Part shown: positions 45,801-54,600 of the stretch, piece after piece | Position numbering within the stretch: the stretch's first letter is position 1 | Layout of the letters: each line of letters begins with the position of its first letter | NCBI GenBank assembly: GCA_916610825.1 | Contig: OU744452.1 | Span: forward strand, 17,137,103 to 17,201,102 | DNA: 64,000 nt | Origin: Haliclystus octoradiatus | Taxonomy: Eukaryota; Cnidaria; Staurozoa; Stauromedusae; Haliclystidae | Reading direction: 5' to 3' | Position numbers and translations under genes: made by a program | The notes under the pieces: model-generated | What the model saw: the letters and a program-made list of their open reading frames with translations, nothing else | Database searches by the model: none | Told to the model about the DNA's origin: nothing

Positions 45801-48800
45801 TGGCCACAATTTTTATGAACCATTCATGAACAGTTCATGAACCTACTTGGACAGTTACGTTTTAACTCAAGAGTTTTGACACACTTGGTAGCTTTTTTCA
45901 CCAATGTAGTTGGTTAGTTAGTTAGTTAGTATTTCTGGAGCATATGTGAGTTCAATGACCGAATGCTCTTCCTCACGCCAACAAATAGTGCTCTGGCCAG
46001 GGATTGAACTGAATATCCTGTAGGTTGAGGTCAACATCCCCACTCACTACACAAGGGCATCGTAAACAGATTTGAACTGATTTGAACTGGTGTTGCGAGT
46101 TGCAATAATTAAGGTCTGTCCATCTGATCAACTTTCCTGCTATATACAAAATGGTCTACGTCTATATTTCTATAGGCCTACCTGCATGCCACATGAGAAG
46201 AATTCACAAGCATCTGATACATGAAATGTTTTTTCAAAATCTTCAAAAGAACAAACTGATTTTAAAGGACTTCTTAATGGTTTTTCTTCATCTTCTAAGG
46301 AATAAAAAACAAACAACATCAAAAACAAAATCTAGTAATTTCATTCATCTTTCTAAACATGTTAAAGACCATAGAATTACCAACAGTTTTTGCATAATTT
46401 TGTCTTTTCGGTCCGCCTTTGTGTCTCCTTTGCACACACACGCAATTTTGTAGAAATCATTTTGTAAAACGAACATGGAAGCATCTCTGCCAAGTTATTT
46501 ATCAACAAGCTGGTTTAGGAAGTTATAAAGGTGGACCTTATAACTATAAAGGCTTTGACGCTTGAAGAAATTTGTACAACGAAAATCAATTCATTTGCGA
46601 CCAGCGTCATACAAATTGTGAATGGAAGACAGAGTTCAAAACTATGACTGAACAGTCTGAACTTATTGCTGATTCAAAATTTCATGTTTACTTGATATAA
46701 GAATATTGAGGATTGAAAGAACAGGAAGAGGTGTGTTAGCATTCAGAATTGAAATTTATCACCGAAATAAAATATAATTATAACACCAGGTGAATTCTCG
46801 TTTTATTTTTTTAATTTGGATACTTTGATCATTGACTCATTGTTGAATTTTTAAAGAATTATGTTTGAGGCTGTGGCAATGCAAAGGCTGTTGGTCATAC
46901 TAAGTTCTTTAAATATTGTTGAAAATAAAATTAGCGAAATATAAAGTGAAACCCGTATATGACAGCCAGCTGTAGGAGGTAGATAAATTGACCAAGTTAT
47001 TTGCAAGTGGCCTTAATATACAGGGTTGATTCAATAGAAAATACTATTTTTGGCATTGGAAGAGTGACCACTATATACAGGTCGCCGCTGTAGAGATTTG
47101 GCTGCTATGTCAGGTTTGGCTGTACAACATTATCTACATTAGGCTCGACAAGGTCTATAATACAACTTATAACATCACAAGAATGTCAATCGCCATTCAT
47201 CAGATTAGTTTCCAAAATCCTTGATGTAGTCATGTGAACATAAATTGCGTTGAATTTTTTTGGTTTGTTTACTACCGATAAATGTAGGCCTTCTGGAAAT
47301 AGCAGAATACGATACAGCATGATTTGCTTACTTATATGAAGCTGGATTGCTGGATACAAAAACAATAGTCGGTGTGCATATTGGCGCCGAGTATCACGTT
47401 TCACGTATTAAGTGTTTGTACTGAATTCATATTAAAAGAAATATTTTATTGTTGTTTCCTGCTATTACTCCATTTCCTTTATTTTAAAATACTTGCCAAT
47501 TGTTCATATATTTTATTAGCCAATCAAAACTAACTACCAAAAAAGTGGCAGGGAAAGAACAATTATTATGCTAAATTTGGCGCTAATGCGCAGACGGACT
47601 ATACGAAGAATAAGTCTGTCTGCACGCAGGCTAATCAATAGCTTGTCGACAAAAAAATTAACCCATTGATGGTAGGTTACACCAGCAAGGATATTCCAGA
47701 TTGAAATAAAAATTATACCATCTGTAATTTTCAAACTCAAATACAATTAAATTATAGTTTCAAAAGTTTTCCCTCCTTTTAAAAATTGCTTACTTAGAAT
47801 CAAAGTTACAAAATTGTTAGAATGAAATTTCATTAATCAAAAGCAAATAAAATGACAAAAGGATAAATCAAACCTTTACCTTCTTGTTTCTTTTTGGCTT
47901 CTTCAGCTTTCCTTTGCTCAACTTTTCTTCCATACTAATGATTGAAATAATGGTGAAAAATATCAATAATGATTTTGTTTGCAGTTGCAGACATGAAATA
48001 TTTTATTAAACCCTAAAATCATGGCGATAATACTGTCTAGGCTAATCCATAAAGAGGTGTAGCTGCTTGATAAAAGTTTAAATTTGCATTTTTTTTACTT
48101 CATAGCATTATCCTAATTGTTGATCTTAAATCTTGATAATTAACATATATCAACATCTTGAGCTAAACGTTGAATTGATCTTCTGAAAGCAGATAGTCAT
48201 TTGGTTTTACAGCGGTTTTTTATAAAAAAAATTTTGTGCCATTTGTAAAAACTGTATATCTTCAGAATTTACCCATGTATAACTTTCCTACTCTATGGAA
48301 CAACTGCTCCTTCTCATTCAACATCATCATCATCATCATTTACTCAGAACCCGATAAGCTTGGAGCTTTTTTTCACGGGATTGTAAATAATAAGCAAAAT
48401 ATATTAACAGGTTATAATCAGTTATAGTAGAAAAGAGAATTATTTACAGAGAGAATAATAGATATATATATATATATATATAATAATAATTAATTAAAAA
48501 ATTAATTGTATTGAGTGTGAACTCTTATACACACATGTATATGAAAGTGCTCAATGTTTTTTAGGACAGAGCATAATATAGAGTATAAAACAGAGACGAG
48601 GCAAAGCCTTTTCCGTAACTTGGAGTTTCACGCTTTTATTGCGATCTTCAGACGGTGATACCCCTTCATAGTATATACTACTTCAGAGTATCACCGTCTG
48701 AAGATCGCAATAAAAGCGTGAAACTCCGAGTTACGGAAAAGGCTTTGCCTCGTCTCTGTTTTATACTCTATATATATATATATAAAAGTGAGTAAAAATT

Positions 48801-51682
48801 AGTTAAATGTGTTATTGACATGCATTTGATTCTTGAGGAGATGCTTAAAGTTGGCAATTTCTAAGGATAAAAGTTTTAATTTGCTAAATTGCTAACCTTT
48901 GTATTATCTTGTATTAATTTCATGGTAACCAGAATCACAGATCCTCAGAATTTACCCATGTATAAGTTCCCTATACTCTCTGGAACAACTGCTCCTTCTC
49001 ATTCAACATCAACGCATCAAAAAACTCATTTATCAAACACTTTAAAAAATCTCTCATTCAATATTCTTCTTCTATATGCTGACAAGATAAATGTTATAAT
49101 AGTCAGAGAATCAGACAGTCATGTTTGCTACTTGAAGTTTCACGCCGAGGCGATCATCAGGCAATCTATTCAATCTAGTTAATTGGATTGCCTGATGATC
49201 GCCTCGGCGTGAAACTTTAAGTAGCAAACATGACTGTCTGATTCTCTGACTATTATTATTTAAGCTCTGCTATATTTTGCATTGAGCCCTATGCTCAATC
49301 AGTAAGACAACGTTTTAAAAACAAGATCAATGCTATATATGTTCCAATTAACCTCTCATTCACCATCGCAAGTACAGTTTTTCTACCTACATCCTATTAT
49401 TATTGAGTTTTCTTTTTTTCTGATCTCATGATTCTTATTCTTCCACAAAATATCACTCACACTACCAATCAGCACAAAATTTACAAATTGAAAATGTAAA
49501 TTAATAAAATAAATTACATGTAACCTATACAATATCATGTCACTACTGACACCAAAACCATGAAAAAAAATTGTGAAATTTCATTGCGTTTTCATGGCAT
49601 TTTTAAGACATTTTCACATTTTAATATTTTAATATCGTGAATATGGATGTTTTCGTGGTTTTAAACTTTTCATGGCTTGAAAAATTGATCAGTTTTACTT
49701 TCTTTACATTTTCATGGTGTTTTTATTTAGATATTTTATACTCTATATACAGGTTTCACAGTATTATATTAATCATCCCTGTAAATAAAGGCCACCTGTC
49801 TATAGTGGTCAATGTATCTAAAGTCTAAGCATGGCTGCTATATACAAGTTTTGCTCTATTCTATTGAATCAATCCTGTATACACAGGCGACCTGTCTATA
49901 TTGGTCAATTTATCTAAATATCCACACTTTCGTATGTATAGTGCTCAATGATAAATATCAAAGATACTAGTAGTTGCCAAAATCCACCTGCTAAATTGAT
50001 ATTTATCTAACAAATAAAACCAATAATTCTATACAGATCTCAGTACTGGCACCAGAACCATGAAAAAATGCATGAAGGTTCATAGCTTATTAGCATTGTC
50101 AAGGCATTTTCACATTTTGATATTGTGAATATGGATGTTTTCATGGTTTTCAAACTTTTCCATAACCTTGCAAAATTTGTGATCTTCATTTTTTCAATTT
50201 TCATAGTGTTTTCACAACATTTTTATTGCATTTTCATGGTTTTGGTGTTGGTAGTGTGTGTAAATTAGCATAGTATAGTCCCCCTAATAAACAAGCACTT
50301 GTGCTTAAGGGGTGTCTACAATCATATAATTATGTCTAATAATTATTTGTTTAAAATATATATTCATTTATTCATATAATAGACAAAAAAACTAAACTTG
50401 AAATTTTTAAAAGTGTTTTTCCTGTTTAAACCCTCTTGAAGAAAATGTGTGAACACACAGTTCTGAATGTGGTGATAGTATTTTTTTCTCCGAAAATGTG
50501 CAGTTGAAAGCTAAATTCTGGTGCAATTTGGTGCAGATGGATCATGTGTAAGCAGATCTCAGGTATACCTTTTAAGGGGCAAAATAGACCAGCGACCGCA
50601 GCAAGCTCAAGTTGAAATTACGCTTAGTGTAATTCAACCGTCTCGCTTTGAAACAACTGTTATGTGCAGGCCTAATTTGTAATTAAAGACAACACCAAAA
50701 AAGTCCTTTTGTCAAAAAATGGCATTACACTGAACTTAAACAATAAACATGCATGTGAGATGTAATCCTAAGTGCGTAGCGCTTGTTGGTCATTATTGCT
50801 TCTTTAACGTCTAAATAATTATGGAAATTATGCCATTTTCTTGGAAAATATGAATACAATTAAAAGAATGAGCAGCGTTTTTAATTTCATCTGTGAAAGT
50901 GATTTGCCAGTCAGAGCTCATTTATTCCAGACTGGAGGAGTTGAGGGTGTAGCCTAATGATCGCGCAGGGTAAACTCACAAGAACAACATGTACAAATAG
51001 GAATATTTTTCTATCTAAAGAAGCAATCTCCCAATATCCAGGGTATAAACCTTGAATAAAAATGTGTTTCTAATTTTATTAGAAGCAGAGCAGGCTTTAT
51101 AGAAGTTCTCTTTCATTTTGAAGCTAAGTTTTCAGTCGTGTGACTTAGTAGCCTATAGTTTCTACAAAAATGTGTTAGGCGATATAAATATAGCCCGTTT
51201 TTGAAGCAACGTCTAACTTATTGGAATAAATTAGGTGAGTTTCTAAAATAGATAGGCTAGACATACAGACCTACAACAGTTATACGTCTAATCATCACTA
51301 AACTAGCCTATTAGAGTGGACAGAGGCAATTTAAGTGACTAATCCAACCATAACAACAATTTAACAATAAATGTACATATCGCATGATAAGAGGCTAAAT
51401 GGGATAGAATTATATATGTGAATAATACCGTATGCAAGACCAAATAAGAATCGAATGCAAGTAATTATTTTGTAACATTAAAAAGAGCAAAGTACAAACA
51501 AATAAAATGTGTTCATTTGTAAAGCTCACCTCAAAAACCTTGAGTAGAAAGTTAATATATGGCTGTCTAAAGTCCAAAGATATATTAAACGCAGCAGGTA
51601 TAACAACGAAAGCAACTAGTGCAAGAGCATATAAAATTGATATAATCAGAAGAAGATATGCTGAACATTCTAGCGAATGCAT
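33846..51682 (-). CDS. GPAT4: Glycerol-3-phosphate acyltransferase 3/4 type (complete, 14 exons)
   Basis: This ER membrane enzyme acylates glycerol-3-phosphate at sn-1 in glycerolipid synthesis. Exons, in order: 51682-51530, 47934-47880, 46294-46182, 44732-44690, 43644-43524, 43149-43075, 42243-42154, 41471-41378, 40655-40540, 38198-38143, 36792-36707, 35952-35824, 34675-34596, 33933-33846. All are GT-AG and in phase; 432 aa against 434 (human GPAT3) and 456 (GPAT4). An N-terminal membrane segment spans about 9-33. EDNVTKRF and SWNLLTRT precede a membrane hairpin near 130-175. Acyltransferase motifs: NHTSPID at 230-236 (H231 and D236 catalytic), FFERS from 272, FPEGTCINNTSVMMFKKGSF from 303, and YPVAIK. 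TSWAIVCDVWYLPP, IQFANRV and GGLVDLVWDG match the family C terminus. GPAT3 and GPAT4 are vertebrate paralogues, so the symbol marks the family. Exon 7 was extended to the upstream acceptor because this restores a conserved 15-residue block. Confidence 0.95.
33956..34444. repeat. 30-bp minisatellite, about 16 copies
   Basis: Unit TCGTTTGAGAGTCAGTGGTT plus AACTAAAGCC, in two alternating subtypes (CAGTGGTTAACT and CATTGATAAACT). It fills most of the last GPAT intron (33934-34595). Decayed units reappear at 34741-34880 across exon 13, in the next intron. There are no spacers, so this is not a CRISPR array. Confidence 0.93.
35279..35412. mobile_element. Foldback miniature element
   Basis: Two arms, GCTATGTACTGTGAGCTTCAA...ATCAAAATAACTCAAAAA and its inverse, nearly abut over a short loop (CTTGTTGAC), forming a hairpin of about 55 bp per arm. 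The superfamily is not clear. It lies in GPAT intron 12. Confidence 0.65.
35572..35778. mobile_element. TTAA-flanked miniature element (piggyBac-like), second copy
   Basis: TTAA at both ends, body nearly identical to 10011-10217. It lies in GPAT intron 12, 45 bp before (in GPAT sense, after) exon 12. Confidence 0.75.
37716..37778 (-). ncRNA. Hammerhead ribozyme g, stem II deleted
   Basis: Copy of the f type on the minus strand: AGCAGTA, CTGATGA, then AGGCTAAT directly followed by GAAAC. Five bases (GGCCA) of stem II are missing relative to 2433-2482. Stem III and its loop are expanded by a repeated ATGTACTTGTAC motif, ending GUC then TGCAGCT. Probably inactive. It lies in GPAT intron 11. Confidence 0.6.
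38921..39907 (-). CDS. Nested intronless coiled-coil protein, unrecognised
   Basis: This 328-aa single-exon ORF lies inside GPAT intron 10 (38199-40539), on the same strand as GPAT. I do not recognise it. Residues 1-60 are polar and Ser/Arg-rich with likely phosphorylation context (RRSLHDRS). Heptad-like, highly charged segments follow at about 75-135 (EEELKEIEHEIKQNEDEIK), 145-185 and 220-255, predicting long coiled coils. The end is short and Cys/Arg-rich (NICGFGCFR). No signal peptide or membrane segment is seen. The first ATG is taken because the frame is not open much further upstream. Three perfect CREs sit 57-130 bp before the ATG. An intact ORF this long in AT-rich intronic DNA, with a strong protein-like composition, supports a real gene. 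An intronless structure fits a retrogene or a young lineage-specific gene; both are inference. Confidence 0.7.
   Translation of the reverse strand: MASNDHPTSERRLVTNNQSNSNIPYKQSRLRRSLHDRSLIFKDVAIDSNRPSSEILHNASAENIIDGNLTILTSFGEDLDRRRNTIEEELKEIEHEIKQNEDEIKCMRRQIRDITLQDKEIISKIDEIKINNEILDDKLKWEICICDVIDKVTMKREKDFKSKLAKLQENTLELKKIHKKHIISRRKRLANIIVDEVIRRATTDIKIDILTKQARVLCPKLINSEQLLEEVNNNLSKVDKTITLLKIEEQHLNASEISQRLRIESAMSAIRDGDDLLYEANAEIEGDLLEQINANNEEIDELLMGKQGFVVKKSTRRWKNICGFGCFR
39964..40037. promoter_or_regulatory. Triple CRE cluster upstream of nested coiled-coil gene
   Basis: Three perfect 8-bp palindromes TGACGTCA lie at 39964-39971, 40013-40020 and 40030-40037, just upstream of the minus-strand ATG at 39907. 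The first two sit in a repeated context (TTATGACGTCATTTGTA), so one probably arose by local duplication. CREs bind CREB, CREM and ATF dimers. That they drive the nested gene is inferred from position. Confidence 0.65.
40306..40382 (+). repeat. tRNA-like SINE head
   Basis: A-box TAGCTTAGTGGTAGATTG and B-box CGTTCGATTCC are spaced as in a tRNA, but the acceptor stem does not close. It lies in GPAT intron 10, 270 bp from the CRE cluster. Confidence 0.6.
43695..43872. mobile_element. Miniature element with CCCCTG..AAAACAGTTCAGGAG ends
   Basis: The left end CCCCTGAGAAAAACAGTTCA and right end TGAACTGTTTTTCGCCGGGG are inverted; the interior is dense in GTTCATGAAC and TGAACTGTTC words. Related, often partial copies: 17490-17580, 45048-45150, 45750-45845, 53808-53880, 55430-55820 and 59425-59705. 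It lies in GPAT intron 4. Confidence 0.65.
44506..44663. repeat. Dispersed repeat of about 155 bp (copy 1)
   Basis: Shares GATAAATGTAGGCCTTCTGG, ACAATAGTCGGT and TTGGCGCCGAGTATCACGTT with 47262-47413 at high identity. The ends and class are not recognised. It lies in GPAT intron 4, 27 bp from exon 4. Confidence 0.7.
44911..44983 (+). repeat. tRNA-like SINE head or tRNA pseudogene
   Basis: A-box TGGTAGCTCAGTGGCAGAG and B-box GGGGTTCGATTCCTAG are close to a real tRNA, but the arms do not form a complete cloverleaf. Confidence 0.6.
46942..47124. mobile_element. Tc1-like miniature element, diverged copy
   Basis: Starts TAAAGTGAAACCCGTATATG, ends CAGGTTTGGCTGTA, with the usual GATAAATTGACC and TTCAATAGAAAATACTAT blocks. 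It lies in GPAT intron 2. Confidence 0.7.
47262..47413. repeat. Dispersed repeat of about 155 bp (copy 2)
   Basis: See 44506-44663. Same orientation; differs by scattered substitutions. It lies in GPAT intron 2. Confidence 0.7.
48579..48771. ncRNA. Palindrome d: two opposed intact hammerhead ribozymes
   Basis: Same family as palindrome c, with both arms intact. Plus-strand ribozyme 48694-48736 and minus-strand ribozyme 48655-48613, each with stem I CCGT/ACGG, CTGAAGA, stem II CGC/GCG with AATAAAA loop, GAAA, stem III ACT-CCN-AGT and cleavage triplet GUU. Arms are about 82 bp and the loop about 28 bp. Flanking AGTGCTCAATG and GACAGAGC match palindrome c. It lies in GPAT intron 1. Confidence 0.8.
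49099..49253. ncRNA. Palindrome e: two opposed intact hammerhead ribozymes
   Basis: Same family as palindrome b. Plus-strand ribozyme 49188-49227 and minus-strand ribozyme 49164-49125: stem I TTGC/GCAA, CTGATGA, stem II CGCC/GGCG, GAAA, stem III ACT-TTA-AGT (plus) or ACT-TCA-AGT (minus), cleavage triplet GUA. The tail GCTCTGC...CATTGAGCCC follows at 49264. It lies in GPAT intron 1. Confidence 0.8.
49541..49850. mobile_element. CACTA-like miniature element joined to a Tc1-like fragment
   Basis: The CACTACTGACACCAAAACC end and body run to about 49740; the sequence then passes into a broken Tc1-like copy (ATACAGGTTTCACAGTA, AAGGCCACCTGTCTATAGTG). Both are incomplete, suggesting insertion then deletion. 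It lies in GPAT intron 1. Confidence 0.6.
50041..50256. mobile_element. CACTA-like miniature element, third copy
   Basis: CAGTACTGGCACCAGAACC to GTTTTGGTGTTGGTAGTG with the shared TTTTCATGG-rich interior. It lies in GPAT intron 1. Confidence 0.65.
50572..50807. mobile_element. TTAA-flanked miniature element, third copy, inverted
   Basis: TTAA, GGGGCAAAATAGACC ... GGTCATTATTGCTTCT, TTAA; contains a short extra segment compared with the other two copies. It lies in GPAT intron 1. Confidence 0.7.
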
Positions 51683-51683
51683 T

Positions 51684-54600
51684 ATGCTGAAAATAAAAAA
51701 TGAAAGTGTTACTTTGAAAGTTCAAAGGCTGATCAACAGTGGACACGTTGATGACGTAAATCGAATTAAACCTCGAAAAGATAATCGTTGTAAGCGAGGC
51801 TATAAAAACAAAGATGGTTAAAAAATCAAGGAATCAAACGATTGAAGCCGATTTACTTTTTCAATCAACTCTTCTCATTTGCTTAGTGTTTTTGTTTGAG
51901 TTAGGACCGGCAATGCATCTATCTATTGTTTTTCATATTTAACATTGAGGGTTGGAATTCTTTCCTGCGTATTTATATATGTTTTTCAAGGATTCATGGC
52001 TCCTTCCTCGGGCAAAAGGCTTCTGAAAATTTCAGGTAGGGGCAAATCACTTGACTCAAGTGGAAATGAAGGTGGTAGGTAGGAACTTAGGTAGTCACAA
52101 CTGGAAAGTCTAGAGTCTAAGGATAGGCAGGCCAGGAAATATTGTAATAATACTATAGATAATGTTCATATTTGGAAATATTTATAATCTTACTTAACCT
52201 CCTAATTAAGCTAGCCTAATCTTCTAATCAGCTACAAAAATCCTATCCTAGCAACATTTACGTAAGTTTCAAGTTAAGGGCAAAATATGCTATTGTACGC
52301 AATGTTAACTGTGAAGTAAATCTTTGTGGGATAATTATGACGTTTGAGAACAAAGATCAAAATCTAGTTTTGACTTTTGCCATTGACTTCTGGTCTTTTG
52401 TTGTTAAATTAGATTATCTCGCAGAAAAGCGCCCTTCTCTGCAAACTGGTCAATGGTAGGAAAATAAATATTGTAATTTATAGTTACAGCTATCTGAGCT
52501 AGTCCCGACACAAACCTGGTAAGCTGGGCCTAGGTCTAGTGTCATGGTGTCATCAGAAAAGAACAATATAGTTTAGACAAAGTACATACAGGGAATTGCA
52601 TTGTGAGTAGCTGTGGCGCATCGTTGCGCATCGACAATCGAGACCTATCTGCCATGAAATCTGTTGAATTAATCTGCAGTGTTGCAGCTGAGATCAACAA
52701 AGCGCGTTTAAAATAATTGCTCTAAGCGAAAAAAGCCGCTCGTCTAGAATAGAGGAGTGGTACAGATGCCTTCGGTAGGGCCACACGTCTACAAAAAGAA
52801 AAAAAGTACATACAGTATGTCTGTATCATAAACCATTTTCTGATACTATTTTTGGTGTGTGACGATAGTTCTACAACAGGAAAATTTGCTGGTTTATTCT
52901 CAGATTGCAGAGAGTGTTGTATGCGCCCAGACTGTTAGCTATAGATCAATACTTGAACTGTGGCCTTAACCGCTTCACTAATACAGTCGAACCTGTCCTT
53001 CCGTACACCTGTCTTAAGCGGACATCTCAAGGTCTGCTGTTGACAATTTCAATAGGTTTACCAACTGCCGTAAGCGGACACTGTCTAACGCGGACAGCGG
53101 ACACCTTTTCAAGTTTGTTGCGATCAAATATCCTGTCGTAAGCGGACAACTTCCTGTTCTGCAGTTAAAATGGTATGAAATGGATAATTGAGAAACTTAT
53201 ATCAAGCTGATTTAGTTGATTATGTCATATTACGTCTTACGTCACACCTCTCCTAAGCGGACACCTGCCTTTAATCCGGACAAAATCCTTCAGTCTGTTG
53301 GGTGTCCCGGTTAGGACAGGTTTGAATGTAGGCCTACAATAATAGCTTCATTATTAGGCTACCCTCGGCGCCATACATTTGGTGTCTATTGTTTCGTTGA
53401 GAGGGAGAAGAACCACATTTGTAGGAATAGAAAAGTGGTAGCCTATCGGTGCCTTTGGTAGGAGAATGCCTTCTGAATTACACTGGAAGATTCTTAAGCT
53501 GATTGGCAGCATCAGATTAATTAACCAATACATCTGTTTCTATTGTTGTTTTCAGGCACGTTATTGGCCTCTTCTGGGATTTTTGCAGGGTAAGGATCCC
53601 AGTTTACACTAAAGACTAAGAGACTAAGACTAAAGTTTGTCTAGGAATGTTTTGGTAAAGGGTAGTAAAAGAGCAGCATACATCTGCATTATTCGTTATG
53701 GTAGGGTTATGGTAACAGTCTGGTTTTCATTTAAGATTGAGAATCATCAAGAGGCACTAAGACAAATTTTAGATAAATGGGGCGTTGCTTGATAGCCTAC
53801 TACTCTGAAAAACAACTAAAAAACAACTCATGAACTGTTCATGAACTGTTCATGAACTCCTAAACTGTTTCTGCAGGGGAAGTAAGACAAGTAATTGTTT
53901 TTTTAAATAGTAGTTTGGTATTTCGTCAAAATGACAAATGATTAGAAGTCAGAACAAAATATTTACGATATTCAGAAATCATGACTTCGTGAGGCTTTTC
54001 AGGAATGGGAATTGATCATTAATGATATCAATCAAAGAAATGCCAGAGACAATTGACTACGGAACTTCTCTGTCATTGAAAACTGCTTCGACGGTGTCAA
54101 CTTGATGATTTGGAAATGTTTTAACGTTTTGTGCAATGTTGTGGTTGTTTGTTGTGTTTAACATTAATTCTGTTTGTATCACATCTTGCTCTAGGCCTAC
54201 ATGTAAATAATCACTATAATTTGCAGTCACTCTCTTTATAAGTAAACCTGTAATAAATGTAATCATTCAGAACTCTACAAAAAGTGAATAGCTTCGCAAA
54301 GTTCAGGCGCCATATTTATGAATGATGAGAGAAGGATTTCAAGTTGCACATTGACTCACTGTAACACTAGCAGACTATGAGCGTTACTTCCTGAAAACTG
54401 AGGCGGTTTCTCTGTGTTTTAAGACAATAGATTTCTCAAAGGACATAAGTCTCACTTCCCAATCCATCCAGATCGGCATAACACAGAAGTGAAACTTGAG
54501 CAAGTCAAAGAAGTACTATAAGAATAAGTTAAGAACCATTAATCATTTGGATGGCCATCAACTATAATCTTGTGGTTCATGAAACATACTTGAATTAAGG

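Noticed and set aside
51507..51821. 104-codon plus-strand ORF taken whole as a gene
   Set aside because: Its first half is the antisense of GPAT exon 1. Only the part from 51684 is kept, as a tentative first exon.
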